From Thermosipho affectus (GTDB lineage Bacteria; Thermotogota; Thermotogae; Thermotogales; Fervidobacteriaceae): a stretch of DNA of 64,000 nucleotides. The position numbers and the translations under genes are program-made. The DNA lies in assembly GCF_001990485.1 (NCBI RefSeq), contig NZ_LBFC01000022.1:186001-250000 (forward strand). The letters are read 5' to 3'. Of this stretch, positions 8,893 through 18,381 are shown one piece after another; position 1 is the first letter of the stretch; every line of letters begins with the position of its first letter. The notes under the pieces are model-generated. The model made no database searches and was not told the DNA's origin. It was given only the letters and a program-made list of their open reading frames with translations.

Positions 8893-9044
8893 TATACGAT
8901 CCAGAAATATATACAAGACTAATCGAACTTAAAGGAAAGAGAAAAGTAATATTTGGAATTTTAAAATCTATTGAAAAAATTAATGAAAGTAAATATAAAA
9001 TACTAATTAGAAATCTTGAAAATGAAGGTTTAAAAAAAAATTAA
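8889..9044 (+). CDS. N-terminal part of a frameshifted NYN-type nuclease gene
   Basis: A 51-codon frame starting MIYDPEIYTRLIELKGKR and ending just after an A9 run. Its ATG overlaps the previous stop (ATGA) and follows ATGGAGGT, so it is a well-formed translation start. The downstream frame at 9062 has no ribosome binding site of its own, and reading across the A9 run with a -1 shift gives one continuous protein of 305 aa. I therefore take this as the first exon-like part of one gene, broken by recoding, mutation or a base-calling error. Confidence 0.65.
   Translation: MIYDPEIYTRLIELKGKRKVIFGILKSIEKINESKYKILIRNLENEGLKKN
9029..9040 (+). other. Slippery run at the frameshift point
   Basis: The sequence T-TTA-AAA-AAA-AA holds two overlapping heptamers of the X-XXY-YYZ type (T TTA AAA and A AAA AAA) in the upstream reading frame. 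A stop in the downstream frame at 9023-9025 and the stop of the upstream frame at 9042-9044 confine any shift to this window. A-tracts of this length also promote RNA polymerase slippage. Confidence 0.55.
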
Positions 9045-9061
9045 AAAATACAGATCTTGAT

Positions 9062-9805
9062 TTGTTTTCACAATATACATATCAACTTATCCATGGAAAA
9101 GGAAGTCTTTTCAAGAGAATTAAACTTTTTGAAGAATTAGGAATTAAAAGTAATGAAATTGCAGAAATTCTGTTTTGGGCAAATCCTTATAAGTTCCCAT
9201 TTCCAATGTTAAATGAGGAATACACAAAAGATTTTATCGAAAAAAGGGGGAAAATATTATCTAAGTTAAAACTTAAAGATTTTTTAGAATTATATGCACA
9301 TGAAACAGTTAAAGAACAAACCTTTTTAAAAGATATAGTATTTGAAATAAATGAAATAACGTTTTTTGATTTAAAAAAAGTTAATTGGGTAAAAGATTTA
9401 GTACGTGAACTTGATCCAATATCCAAAGAAAAAATTAAAGAACTTTCAAAAATACATCCTTATTTACTAAGGGCTATTTTTGTTAAACCAGAGTGTCCTG
9501 TAATACTAGACGGGAATAACATTGCACATTGGACTTTTCCGGCAAATATAAATAACATTATTGATGTTTTTGATAAGCTTTCAACAACCAAAAAATTTTA
9601 TTTTCCGTTTTACATAGTCTTCGATAGAAATGCCAAATATATGTTTAAAAATAATGAAATTTTAAAATTTCAAAATGTGTATTTTTATTCTCCAGCGGAT
9701 GAAATGATTCTGACGCTTGCAAAAAAATTAAAAGCCAAGATTATTTCAAAAGACAAATTTAGAGATTGGGATAAGAATATAAAAAAACATATTTTAAAAA
9801 TCTAA
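9062..9805 (+). CDS. NYN/PIN-like ribonuclease domain protein, main part
   Basis: The C-terminal 100 residues look like a NYN (Zc3h12a-like) nuclease: VILDGNNIAHW with the first acidic residue D150, the strand IVFDRN with a second Asp, then YFYSPADEMILTLAKKL and an IISKDKFRDW segment, which is the usual order of acidic residues in PIN-fold metal nucleases. The upstream 145 residues are helical and unassigned. TTG at 9062 is the earliest start codon in this frame but lacks a Shine-Dalgarno sequence; the frame is open back to 9026. A full-length product from 8889 would be 305 aa. The gene converges with the TolB-like gene and overlaps it by 12 nt. Confidence 0.7.
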   Translation: MFSQYTYQLIHGKGSLFKRIKLFEELGIKSNEIAEILFWANPYKFPFPMLNEEYTKDFIEKRGKILSKLKLKDFLELYAHETVKEQTFLKDIVFEINEITFFDLKKVNWVKDLVRELDPISKEKIKELSKIHPYLLRAIFVKPECPVILDGNNIAHWTFPANINNIIDVFDKLSTTKKFYFPFYIVFDRNAKYMFKNNEILKFQNVYFYSPADEMILTLAKKLKAKIISKDKFRDWDKNIKKHILKI

Positions 9806-10942
9806 TTTTTTTACAAATATATCGGGTTCTTCATTATCTTTATATACAGAGAAAAACAATAATCCATCTGCGACTGTCGGATAGAAAACGTCGTAATTTA
9901 TATCTTTAGTTAAACACGTAATACTAGATGTTTTTAAGTCTTTCATCCAAATTCTGTAAGTTCCATCACGATTGGAGGTAAAAATTAACTTTTCTTTATA
10001 AATAACTGGATCATGTTCGTTGTAAAATGTATCCTCTACTTTTTCATTTTTTCCATTTACATATTTATATATTCCAAAATTAGCTCCATTAAGAGAAGTA
10101 TAATAAATTTCTGTTCCACTTGCAAATGGTGTAAAAACCATATCTCCATATGTTTTTAGCTCTTTGTATTTTGCTTTTTTTAAATCATATATCATCATTA
10201 AATTTCCCTTTTCTAAGTCCTGAATATATATAATTTTATCATTACCGTACCATACAGGTGTATAAGAAGACAACTTGCCAGATGAGATTTTCTTGATTTT
10301 TTTTGAATAATTAGAAGAAAACGGCATTATATATATATTCCAGTTTCCATGTAACGAACCTTGAAAAATTATTTGTTTTAAATCATTTGAAAACTTAGGA
10401 TAGTATTCGCTACTTCCCCAAATGGGGAGTATATTCATCTGTTCATTTAAAATGTCAATATACGCAATATTTCTATTTCCTCCTAGCCTATCAGTTATAA
10501 ATAAAAACTTTCCATCTTTAAAATCTCCATACTCATCTACTCCTGGATGAAATGTTAAATGAAGATAATTATTAAATTCCCTTGTTCTTAGTTTGTGAAA
10601 AGAAATTTTTTCTAAAGGATAATAGATAATTTCCTTTAAAAATGTATTATAACTTTTATAACCTTTGAATGAGAAGCGACTACTTATTTTATAATTTCCG
10701 TCTTTGTAAGTAGCTATATAAATATCATTTGTTGCATCATATGTTAAATATAAATTTACAAAATAATCTGCAGAAGCATAATTATCCAAAAAAAGTACTT
10801 TGTAATCTTTATAATTATTTAAAAGATTACTTGCGTCCAATAAAATTTGATAAGTTTCTGTGCTATAATGGGTGATTACTCCAACTGTATAGGAAAAAAG
10901 ATTTGTAGTTATTATCAAAATTAATAACAATAATTTTTTCAT
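9794..10942 (-). CDS. Exported TolB-like beta-propeller protein
   Basis: A 382-aa protein with a clear signal peptide (MKKLLLLILIITTNLFS). The body contains repeated propeller blades of the TolB/PD40 kind, for example FLFITDRLGGNRNIAYIDI, IIFQGSLHGNWNIYIMP and LIFTSNRDGTYRIWMKDL. An N-terminal segment of about 120 residues precedes the propeller. No Pal or TolA gene is nearby, so a cell-envelope role is only general. Its ATG overlaps the cca stop as ATGA. It closes a long minus-strand operon, with no terminator visible before it meets the convergent NYN gene. Confidence 0.8.
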   Translation of the reverse strand: MKKLLLLILIITTNLFSYTVGVITHYSTETYQILLDASNLLNNYKDYKVLFLDNYASADYFVNLYLTYDATNDIYIATYKDGNYKISSRFSFKGYKSYNTFLKEIIYYPLEKISFHKLRTREFNNYLHLTFHPGVDEYGDFKDGKFLFITDRLGGNRNIAYIDILNEQMNILPIWGSSEYYPKFSNDLKQIIFQGSLHGNWNIYIMPFSSNYSKKIKKISSGKLSSYTPVWYGNDKIIYIQDLEKGNLMMIYDLKKAKYKELKTYGDMVFTPFASGTEIYYTSLNGANFGIYKYVNGKNEKVEDTFYNEHDPVIYKEKLIFTSNRDGTYRIWMKDLKTSSITCLTKDINYDVFYPTVADGLLFFSVYKDNEEPDIFVKKLDF

Positions 10943-13521
10943 TCAATTGTCCCTCCCAGTAGTTCCTTTAATTTCTCCATTTCATTAATATTTGGATTAT
11001 CTAATTTATAACAAAAAATACTGTTCATAATTTTACCAATTTCTGGACTAGATTTAATATTAAATTTGTCTTTTAAAATGTTTCCTTTGATGTTGAGTTT
11101 AGTACTAAAAACCCTTTCAAGATATTTTTTAAAATATTCCCTTGAATTATTATCATCCAAATAAGCCATAATATGTGTTGCTGTTTCAAAAATTGGCTTT
11201 CCAATAACTTTATAGATATCAGAAAATTTAATCCTTGTTTTTATCATTTCAATAACAGGTATTAACCTTCTTTCAGTTTTTTTTAGCTCGTCAACGAATT
11301 TTTTTGGAATTCCATATCTTTCCTCAACATTTTTTAAAGATTCCATATCGTAAAACTCAAGTAGTATTCTTAAAAATGCGTAAAAAATATTTCTTTTGGT
11401 GTAAATATTTTTTAATAAATCAAAAGATACAAGCATGTTTTTCAATTTTTTTTCCATAGTTGTTGTAAAATATGTTTTTGGAAAAATATGCATTAAAATT
11501 TTTAATTCAGCTAGCCTTTTTATACCTTTTACTGGATCTTTTTCTTTAATGATTTTTTCCAGTTCTTGCCTTATGCGTTGGCCTGTTACTTTTTCTAAGT
11601 AGTTTCCTTCTAACGTCTCTTTCAAAATTTCCAATGTTTCATCTTCAATTTTAAAATCAAATCTTTGTTCAAATCTTACTGCTCTTATTATCCTAGTTGG
11701 ATCTTCAATAAAACTCAATTTGTGTAAAACTCTGATAATTTTATTTTCTAAATCTTTTCTAGAACCAAAAAAATCATATAATGTGCCAAACTCGCCGGAA
11801 TTTAATTTTATTGCCATGGCATTTATCGTGAAATCTCTTCTGTATAAATCTTTCTTTATAGTACTTACATCTACTTTTGGTAATTCTGCAGGTTTATCAT
11901 AATATTCTGTTCGTGCAGTTGCAATATCTATTCTAAACCCATCTTTAAAAAATAACGAAGCAGTCAAAAATTTTTCATGTTCTACCATCTTTACACCTAG
12001 TTGTTTACTAGCATAACGTGCAAATTCTATACCATTTCCTTCAACCACTAAATCTATATCAAAATTTTTTATTCCTAGGAATAGATCCCTTACAAAACCG
12101 CCAACAACATACACGGGTGTTTTATTATCATCTCCATATGTTCCTAGAAGTCTCAAGAGATTTAAAACTTTATTTGGAATATTTTTGATCATAATGGATT
12201 TAGCATCTTCAAAAAAGTCTATATTTACTTTTTTATTTTTTGCTTTTTCTATATCTGCATTCAATAAATCTGTTCTAGTAATTATTCCTACTAAAATATT
12301 ATTTTTATTTAAAACTGGAATTCTTCCAATATCATTTTCTAACATTATCTTTTTTACCTTTAATATGGACTCATCTTCATACACAGTAATCAATTTTGTG
12401 TTCATTATTGATTTTACTGGTCTATTTGAAAGCCCATGTCTTATTGCTTTATCAACTGCCTTCCTAGTTACTATTCCAACTAATTTATTTCCTTCAATTA
12501 TTGGAAATCCACCATGTCCTGTTAAATTCATTAATTCGTTAACCTTGCCAATAGTTTCATGGCTAAGTACAGTTCTCACTAGTGAAGTCATTATGTCTTT
12601 TGCTTTTCTGGAACTTTCAATTGCTTGAGAAAGCACATGTTTTAATTTATAAATAACTTCATCAATAGAAACATTTTGTAAAGTTGCAGAACCAGCTTTA
12701 AAATGTCCTCCACCACCAAAGGCTTCCATTAATTTCTTTATATTTACTTCTTCACTTTTAGTTCTACCAACAATGAATATTTTTTTCCCCATTCTGACAA
12801 CGGATATTAAGGTATCATAATTTTCAAATTCCCAAAGTTTCGTAGTTATTATATTTAAACCGCCAATGAACTTTTCTATCTCAGCACTGGCTATTGCTAT
12901 TTCATTATTATCTAATTTAACTATTTCAATATTTTCACCTAACATGTGCATTAAATTTTTTTGTTCTGTATTAATCTCCAAATTGGTAAATTCTTGTATA
13001 TATTCCAACATTGCGCCTTTTTCTAGTAAAAATTTTGCAGCTTCTAAGTCTTCTGGTTTAGTGGTATCGTACAAGAAATTTCCCGTATCTTCATATATTG
13101 CAATGGCAAATAATGTTGCTTCATTTTCATTTATTTCTATGTTTTTTTCCTTAATTTGCAGTACAAAATAAGTAGTTATAGAACCTATCTCGAAAACATC
13201 AATATCCAATTTTTTCTCATGAATTTTAATTGCAGGGTGGTGATCATAAACTTTTATTTTTGAGGATAATTTAAGTTTTTCTTTAATTTTATTCCCAACT
13301 CTATCTAAAGTCCCTGTATCTACCACTACTAATTTTTCAATATCTTCGTCAATTGATTTTTCATTAATATACTCAAAGTCAAATAAGCGTAAAAATTCTT
13401 CCAAATTTTGTTGGAATCTTCCACTAACAACTAACTTAAAATCTGGATTTAATTTTTTAAATGCATATGCTGCGGCAAATCCATCAAAATCCGGTGATTT
13501 GTGTGGTGTAACAACTTTCAA
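10939..13521 (-). CDS. cca: CCA-adding tRNA nucleotidyltransferase with DHH and CBS domains
   Basis: An 860-aa multidomain protein. Residues 1-300 are a DHH/DHHA1 phosphoesterase (PHKSPDFDG, VVDTGTLDR, YDHHPA, GGGGHFKAG). Residues about 305-430 hold two CBS repeats. From about 455 a class II nucleotidyltransferase follows, with YVVGGFVRD, DIDLVVEG, RRDFTINAMA and the nucleotide-selecting EDPTR. This architecture is what I recall for the Thermotoga maritima CCA enzyme. It repairs or completes tRNA 3' ends; the DHH part could degrade short RNA. TTG at 13521 overlaps the upstream stop (TTGA). The EDxxR form fits a CCA- rather than A-only enzyme. Confidence 0.93.
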   Translation of the reverse strand: MKVVTPHKSPDFDGFAAAYAFKKLNPDFKLVVSGRFQQNLEEFLRLFDFEYINEKSIDEDIEKLVVVDTGTLDRVGNKIKEKLKLSSKIKVYDHHPAIKIHEKKLDIDVFEIGSITTYFVLQIKEKNIEINENEATLFAIAIYEDTGNFLYDTTKPEDLEAAKFLLEKGAMLEYIQEFTNLEINTEQKNLMHMLGENIEIVKLDNNEIAIASAEIEKFIGGLNIITTKLWEFENYDTLISVVRMGKKIFIVGRTKSEEVNIKKLMEAFGGGGHFKAGSATLQNVSIDEVIYKLKHVLSQAIESSRKAKDIMTSLVRTVLSHETIGKVNELMNLTGHGGFPIIEGNKLVGIVTRKAVDKAIRHGLSNRPVKSIMNTKLITVYEDESILKVKKIMLENDIGRIPVLNKNNILVGIITRTDLLNADIEKAKNKKVNIDFFEDAKSIMIKNIPNKVLNLLRLLGTYGDDNKTPVYVVGGFVRDLFLGIKNFDIDLVVEGNGIEFARYASKQLGVKMVEHEKFLTASLFFKDGFRIDIATARTEYYDKPAELPKVDVSTIKKDLYRRDFTINAMAIKLNSGEFGTLYDFFGSRKDLENKIIRVLHKLSFIEDPTRIIRAVRFEQRFDFKIEDETLEILKETLEGNYLEKVTGQRIRQELEKIIKEKDPVKGIKRLAELKILMHIFPKTYFTTTMEKKLKNMLVSFDLLKNIYTKRNIFYAFLRILLEFYDMESLKNVEERYGIPKKFVDELKKTERRLIPVIEMIKTRIKFSDIYKVIGKPIFETATHIMAYLDDNNSREYFKKYLERVFSTKLNIKGNILKDKFNIKSSPEIGKIMNSIFCYKLDNPNINEMEKLKELLGGTIE

Positions 13522-14693
13522 AATATCACTTCCCGACTCTTTAGCATATTTACAGTGGAAGTAATTATCTCAATATCTTTTCCCACATTCAAAACAGCGT
13601 AAAATAGTTCATTTTTTTTATGAAATACTCTACCTTTTATTTTTTCCACAACAGGTTTCCAAGAACCGCAATTAATGTAAAATTTAGGAGAATTTGACGC
13701 AGTAAAAACCTTGAAATTATGTTTGTGAATGTGTCCCATTACTATTCCATCAACCTTTCCAATATCATTTTGAAAGTCATATCCCACCATATATTTACCT
13801 AAATCCAATTTTTCACTTAGAATTTTTTTTGCTTTTTTAGATAAATAATCTGTCTTTTTTAAAGTTCTAAAATGCATCACCATACGGATAATAAACTCTC
13901 CAAATTTTATTCCTCCAAAATCATTTAAAAACACCTTTGAAAATTTACTCCAAAATGGATAGTTTACTTTCATCCATTTTTTTGCCTCTGATGTTTTCAT
14001 CATATTCAAAAATTCATCGATCCAAAATTTTAGTAAATCTATTCCCAAATCGTATTTTTTGGAGATAACGTTAAACCAATCAAATAAATCAAGCGTTGGT
14101 CTTACGTTGTCATAATCTTTTACTATTTGTTTTGGAAGATCAATTTTTGAATCAAAATTTTTCATCATGTACTTTACAATATATTCACCAAGCGGTGGAA
14201 CCAACTCCCCAGTATTAGAATTTACTGAAAATCTATTTACTGGATCAAATTGATTGCCATGAATAACAAGTAGTTTCAACCTTTCATCGTAATAATAAGG
14301 TTTAATGTATAAATTGGGAATTTTTTCCAATAATCTTTCGGATAATTTTTTGTTTTTCAATAAATAGTAATCATGATTACCAACAATATAATATATCTTT
14401 CCATTTTTTCCTATCTTTCTTAATGCAGAAAAAACAAAAGGATGATTTTTTTCATATTCATCGATTATATTTTCTGGAATTGATTTTATAGCTTTTTCGT
14501 AATTAGATAAATCTATTTCTAAAGTTAATTTACTTTCAACAAATTCAAAAACATCTCCTACAATAAAAAGGGAAATGTTAGAATTATCTGAAAAATCTTT
14601 TAACAGTTTTTCAAAATAATAATCTTGCTCAAAATCGTCTTTTTCTTTACCATCACCAACGTGCAAATCACTTAAAAACAAATATTTTTCCAT
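13518..14693 (-). CDS. Calcineurin-like metallophosphoesterase
   Basis: A 391-aa member of the metallophos superfamily with all signature blocks: SDLHVGDG near the N-terminus, VGDVFEF, VGNHDYY, HGNQFDP and GHIHKHNF. The HGNQFD block and the overall layout resemble LpxH/YbbF-type and UDP-sugar phosphatases, but the protein is longer, with a helical insertion about 170-290, and the substrate is unknown. It lies between rnz and cca, so a role in nucleic-acid metabolism is possible but not shown. ATG at 14693 follows AAGGTG. Confidence 0.85.
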   Translation of the reverse strand: MEKYLFLSDLHVGDGKEKDDFEQDYYFEKLLKDFSDNSNISLFIVGDVFEFVESKLTLEIDLSNYEKAIKSIPENIIDEYEKNHPFVFSALRKIGKNGKIYYIVGNHDYYLLKNKKLSERLLEKIPNLYIKPYYYDERLKLLVIHGNQFDPVNRFSVNSNTGELVPPLGEYIVKYMMKNFDSKIDLPKQIVKDYDNVRPTLDLFDWFNVISKKYDLGIDLLKFWIDEFLNMMKTSEAKKWMKVNYPFWSKFSKVFLNDFGGIKFGEFIIRMVMHFRTLKKTDYLSKKAKKILSEKLDLGKYMVGYDFQNDIGKVDGIVMGHIHKHNFKVFTASNSPKFYINCGSWKPVVEKIKGRVFHKKNELFYAVLNVGKDIEIITSTVNMLKSREVIF

Positions 14694-14703
14694 ATATACA
14701 CCT

Positions 14704-15540
14704 TCATAATCTAAATATTTTTTCGGGTTTTACAAGATAAATTTCCATATTTAAATTATTTACATACTCTTCCAAATACTTTTCCGGTCTTCTACCGTAT
14801 CTTCCTGAAATGTGGTATAAAATTAATTTTTTTACATTGGTGTCTTTCACAAGTTCTAAAACATCTTCTAAAACAGCATGATTTTTATACTTTCTATCTT
14901 CTTTTTTGAGAAAAGTACATTCGTGAAATAGTATCTCCGTATCTTTTATATCTTCTTTTTTCAGAAGATATGTGTCTCCAGAAACTGTTAATATTTTCTT
15001 TTCAAAATTTTCCGAAATATAATCTCCACCATATTTTTTTGCAAGTTCTGCTAATTTAGATTGTTCAAATTCTTGAAATTCTCTTTTTAATTTTTTTCTT
15101 ACTTCAAAGATATGATATCCGAAACTTTTTTCACTATATGTATGTGTCACTCTAAATGGTACTATATATTTTTTAGGGCTCTTTTCCCTTAAAATTATTT
15201 TTTCACCTTCTTCTAAAGGAAATATACCCAATTTAAATTTTAAGTCAGAATTCATCTTTTTAATAAATTCTAAATATTCTTTTATTCCTTTATTTCCCTT
15301 TGGATAATAAATATTTAATGTCTTTTCTCTATCTCCCATCGCATTATTTCTTGTGTTAATCAAAGACCATAATCCGGATATATGATCCACATGACCATGG
15401 GTCAAAAAAATGTGTTTTATAGCATAGATTTTATTATTTAGGAGCGTAGAAACAGACTCTCCTGAATCAAAAAGTATCCGTTCAGGAGAATAATAAATCC
15501 AAGTTGTATATAAAGCTTTGGAATAAGCGATTATATTCAA
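14704..15540 (-). CDS. rnz: Ribonuclease Z, Thermotoga type
   Basis: A 278-aa metallo-beta-lactamase fold nuclease. The zinc motif HGHVDH lies near residue 50, followed by GYHIFEVR, a SGDT block, HECTF and a C-terminal YHIS motif. It matches closely, from memory, the Thermotoga maritima RNase Z, which lacks the usual long exosite and cuts tRNA precursors after the CCA. That fits the CCA-encoding tRNAs at 75-323. TTG at 15540 overlaps the rplI stop (TTGA) and follows AGGAGGG. Confidence 0.94.
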   Translation of the reverse strand: MNIIAYSKALYTTWIYYSPERILFDSGESVSTLLNNKIYAIKHIFLTHGHVDHISGLWSLINTRNNAMGDREKTLNIYYPKGNKGIKEYLEFIKKMNSDLKFKLGIFPLEEGEKIILREKSPKKYIVPFRVTHTYSEKSFGYHIFEVRKKLKREFQEFEQSKLAELAKKYGGDYISENFEKKILTVSGDTYLLKKEDIKDTEILFHECTFLKKEDRKYKNHAVLEDVLELVKDTNVKKLILYHISGRYGRRPEKYLEEYVNNLNMEIYLVKPEKIFRL

Positions 15541-15992
15541 TTTTTACCCTCCTGAACAACTTCAACTTTAATTTTTCCAGAAACCCCTTCTGGAAATTTT
15601 ATTAAAATATCGTAAATTCCAACATTTTTTATAGGTTTGTCTAATATTATATGCTTTTTATCTATTTTTATACCCGAAAATTTTAAAATAGCATCCGCAA
15701 TATCTGAACTAGTTAAAGCGCCAAATAACTTACCACTTTCTCCTGCTTTTACCAGAATTTTATAGAAATACTTTTGTAAATTTTTTAAAATTTCTTCATT
15801 TTCTTTCTTTTTCCTTGCTTTTTCTTCTTCTGCTTTTTTTCTTTCGTCTTCTAATCTTTTTAAAACTTTTGGAGTTGCTTCAAGAGCCAATCCCTTTGGT
15901 ATAAGAAAATTTCTTGCATATCCATCTGAAACATTTTTAATTTCTCCCTTTTTCCCAATTTTTGGAACATCTCTTAACAAGACTACTTTCAT
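15537..15992 (-). CDS. rplI: 50S ribosomal protein L9
   Basis: A 151-aa L9: N-terminal domain [36 protein letters not shown], long charged connecting helix (about 45-75), and a C-terminal rRNA-binding domain. The spacing and length are standard. The start is ATG 15992 after GGAGGTG. It is not with rpsF/ssb/rpsR as in many bacteria but next to rnz. Confidence 0.97.
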   Translation of the reverse strand: MKVVLLRDVPKIGKKGEIKNVSDGYARNFLIPKGLALEATPKVLKRLEDERKKAEEEKARKKKENEEILKNLQKYFYKILVKAGESGKLFGALTSSDIADAILKFSGIKIDKKHIILDKPIKNVGIYDILIKFPEGVSGKIKVEVVQEGKN

Positions 15993-15998
15993 AAAATT

Positions 15999-16784
15999 TC
16001 ACCTCCGAAAATCTTTCATTACTATTCTGTCGTTCCCCGAATAATCTTTTATAACAGTCCAATCTTTTTTCCTGAAAAATTCTCCTTGATCATGACCTAT
16101 TTCCATTACTACAATTTTATCAGAAAAATCATACAAATCTAAGAATTTTCTGTAAAAATCTAGTCCATCTTCACCTGAAAACAAAGCTTCTTTTGGTTCA
16201 TAGTGTACTTCCGAAGAAAGAATTGCGTCTTTTCTTACATAAGGTGGATTAGATACAATAAGTTCAATTTCACTAAATTTTTTGTTGAAAGGCTCAAGAT
16301 ATTTTCCCTTTTGTATTTTTAACCTTTTTTCAAGGTTGTACCTTTTTAAGTTTATGGTTGCTACTTTTATTGCCTTATCAGATATGTCAGTTGCATAACC
16401 AATACAATTTGTGTTTAAAAGAATTGAAATAATTAACGCACCACTTCCAACACCAACTTCTGCAATCTTTTTTATTTTATTTTTTTCTATTATATCGATT
16501 GCAATCTCTGCTAAAAGTTCAGTTTCAGGTCTTGGAATTAAAACTCCTTCTTCAATATAAAATTTGTATTTGAAAAATTCCTTTTCTTTAACTATATAAG
16601 CTAAGGGATAACCTTTTAATCTCAAATTTATCCATTTTTCAAATTCAGTTCCATCAAATTCATACTCTGGATGTGCGATAAGATATTCTTTTGATTTTTT
16701 GGTAAAATATTTCAATAGAATATAGGCTTCCAATTCTGGAAGCCTTTTTTTTCTAAAGATATCAATTACGTCTAAAACCTTCAT
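15999..16784 (-). CDS. prmC: Release factor glutamine methyltransferase PrmC (HemK)
   Basis: A 261-aa SAM-dependent methyltransferase that methylates the GGQ glutamine of peptide release factors. The N-terminal helical substrate domain (1-75) is followed by a Rossmann fold with AEVGVGSGALII and the catalytic NPPY. It overlaps the preceding DUF59 gene (ATGA), an arrangement I also recall from Thermotoga maritima. A 9-bp hairpin at 16724-16745 within the first codons is described separately. Confidence 0.94.
   Translation of the reverse strand: MKVLDVIDIFRKKRLPELEAYILLKYFTKKSKEYLIAHPEYEFDGTEFEKWINLRLKGYPLAYIVKEKEFFKYKFYIEEGVLIPRPETELLAEIAIDIIEKNKIKKIAEVGVGSGALIISILLNTNCIGYATDISDKAIKVATINLKRYNLEKRLKIQKGKYLEPFNKKFSEIELIVSNPPYVRKDAILSSEVHYEPKEALFSGEDGLDFYRKFLDLYDFSDKIVVMEIGHDQGEFFRKKDWTVIKDYSGNDRIVMKDFRR
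16724..16752 (+). terminator. Terminator-like hairpin antisense to prmC
   Basis: AGGCTTCCA (16724-16732) pairs perfectly with TGGAAGCCT (16737-16745) around a 4-nt loop, and T8 follows on the plus strand. It would stop transcription running against the long minus-strand operon. On the coding strand it is only a hairpin without a U tract. It may be chance within codons for KRLPELEA. Confidence 0.35.
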
Positions 16785-17086
16785 ATACCAAGTTGTGACC
16801 TGACGTTTGGATCTACCCTTTCAGGTGTCCAAGGTGGGTCAAAGGTCAATTCCACTTTTACATCATTTACCCCATCTAATTCTCTTAATTTTGCTTCTGC
16901 ATCTTGCAAAATCATACCGGCGAGTGGACACATTGGTGTTGTCATAGTCATCAATACAAATATATTGTTTTTGTCATCCACTTTAACTTCATATACTAAT
17001 CCCAAAGAAACAACGTCTAAACCTATTTCAAAATCAATAACCTCTTTAAGCTTATTCCAAACCATTTCTTCAGTTATATTTGCCAT
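16781..17086 (-). CDS. DUF59/MIP18 family protein (SufT-like)
   Basis: A 101-aa single-domain DUF59 protein. The conserved core DVVSLGLVYEV, the segment MTMTTPMCPLAGMI with the near-invariant Cys, and LTFDPPWTPERV at the end are all present. Members help assemble or carry Fe-S clusters. I use ATG 17086, 8 nt after GGAG; an in-frame GTG at 17095 overlaps the Shine-Dalgarno. It overlaps prmC at the 3' end. Confidence 0.9.
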   Translation of the reverse strand: MANITEEMVWNKLKEVIDFEIGLDVVSLGLVYEVKVDDKNNIFVLMTMTTPMCPLAGMILQDAEAKLRELDGVNDVKVELTFDPPWTPERVDPNVRSQLGI

Positions 17087-17091
17087 GCTTT

Positions 17092-18381
17092 TCACTCCTT
17101 ATCCAATTTTTCAATTAAATTTGAAAATTCATTTGCTACATGGTTAATTTCATCGAATTCAGGACCTTCAACTAAAATCCTAATAACTGGTTCTGTACCA
17201 GATGGTCTAATAATAACTCTACAATTCTTTGTTTCTTTCATAAGATCAAAAACGCTCTTGTTTTTATAAACTTCTTTATTTTTTACTTCTACGTTTATCA
17301 TAACTTGTGGATAATCAGGCACCAATTTTGATAACTCAGATAAAGTACTTTGTTGCCATACAAGATGAGACAAAACCTCCAATGTTGTTATTAATCCGTC
17401 ACCAGTTGTGTTTCTATCTTTATAAATTATATGCCCACTTCTTTCTCCGCCTAAAACGTAATTATTTTTTAACATTTCTTCTAAGACATATCTATCTCCA
17501 ACTTTGGTTCTTACAGTATTAATTTTATTGTTTTTTAAAAATTCTTCAACTCCCATATTTGAAAGTATTGTTAACACAACTGTGTCATTTGCCAATCTTT
17601 GTTCGCTTTTCAATTTGAGTGCTGTAACGCCTAAAATTTTATCGCCGTGAAATTCATTTCCATTTTCATCTACAAATATACATCTATCTCCATCACCATC
17701 ATACAAAACCGAAATTTTACCACCTGTAATATATTTTTTAACCGCTTCAGGATGTGTAGAACCACATTCTTTGTTTATGTTAAACCCATCTGGTTTATCA
17801 TTAATTACTTCTACTTTTGCTCCAAAAAATTCTAAAATTTTAGGATTTAAATCATATGTGGCACCATTTGCTACATCAACTATTAATTTTATCCCTCGTA
17901 AATCTAAACCTTCGTATGTCTTTTTTATGTATTCAAAATATTCTTCATGCGCAAAACTGTAGTTTATTACTCTTCCAATATTTTTATAATTACAATATTT
18001 TATATTTTCCATTTCAAATTCTATTCTTTCTTCAATTTCATCTGGAAGCTTATAACCTTTCATTAAAACTTTTAAACCATTGTACTTTGGTGGATTATGT
18101 GAAGCGGAAATCATAACACCAGCGGCATTTTCTATTCTAGTAATAAGTGCAAGAGCAGGAGTTGGTAAAATTCCGCATTTATACGCATCTACACCAGCAG
18201 ATGTAATTCCTGCAACCAAAGCTTCTTCTAACATATCACCAGATGCCCTTGTATCTTTTGCGATAAATATTTTTTTATCTACCATATTTCCCAATACATT
18301 TCCTAATTTGAATGCAAGTTCTGGAGTCAAGAATTCATTTACAACTCCTCTGATTCCATCGGTCCCAAAAAGTTTCACCAT
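17092..18381 (-). CDS. glmM: Phosphoglucosamine mutase
   Basis: Converts glucosamine-6-phosphate to glucosamine-1-phosphate for UDP-GlcNAc and peptidoglycan. The 429-aa protein has the alpha-D-phosphohexomutase layout: FGTDGIRG at the N-terminus, the phosphoserine loop [15 protein letters not shown] near residue 95, the metal loop DGDGDR, the sugar loop GERSGH, and [10 protein letters not shown] at the C-terminus. Start ATG 18381 overlaps the pyrR stop by one base. Confidence 0.96.
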   Translation of the reverse strand: MVKLFGTDGIRGVVNEFLTPELAFKLGNVLGNMVDKKIFIAKDTRASGDMLEEALVAGITSAGVDAYKCGILPTPALALITRIENAAGVMISASHNPPKYNGLKVLMKGYKLPDEIEERIEFEMENIKYCNYKNIGRVINYSFAHEEYFEYIKKTYEGLDLRGIKLIVDVANGATYDLNPKILEFFGAKVEVINDKPDGFNINKECGSTHPEAVKKYITGGKISVLYDGDGDRCIFVDENGNEFHGDKILGVTALKLKSEQRLANDTVVLTILSNMGVEEFLKNNKINTVRTKVGDRYVLEEMLKNNYVLGGERSGHIIYKDRNTTGDGLITTLEVLSHLVWQQSTLSELSKLVPDYPQVMINVEVKNKEVYKNKSVFDLMKETKNCRVIIRPSGTEPVIRILVEGPEFDEINHVANEFSNLIEKLDKE

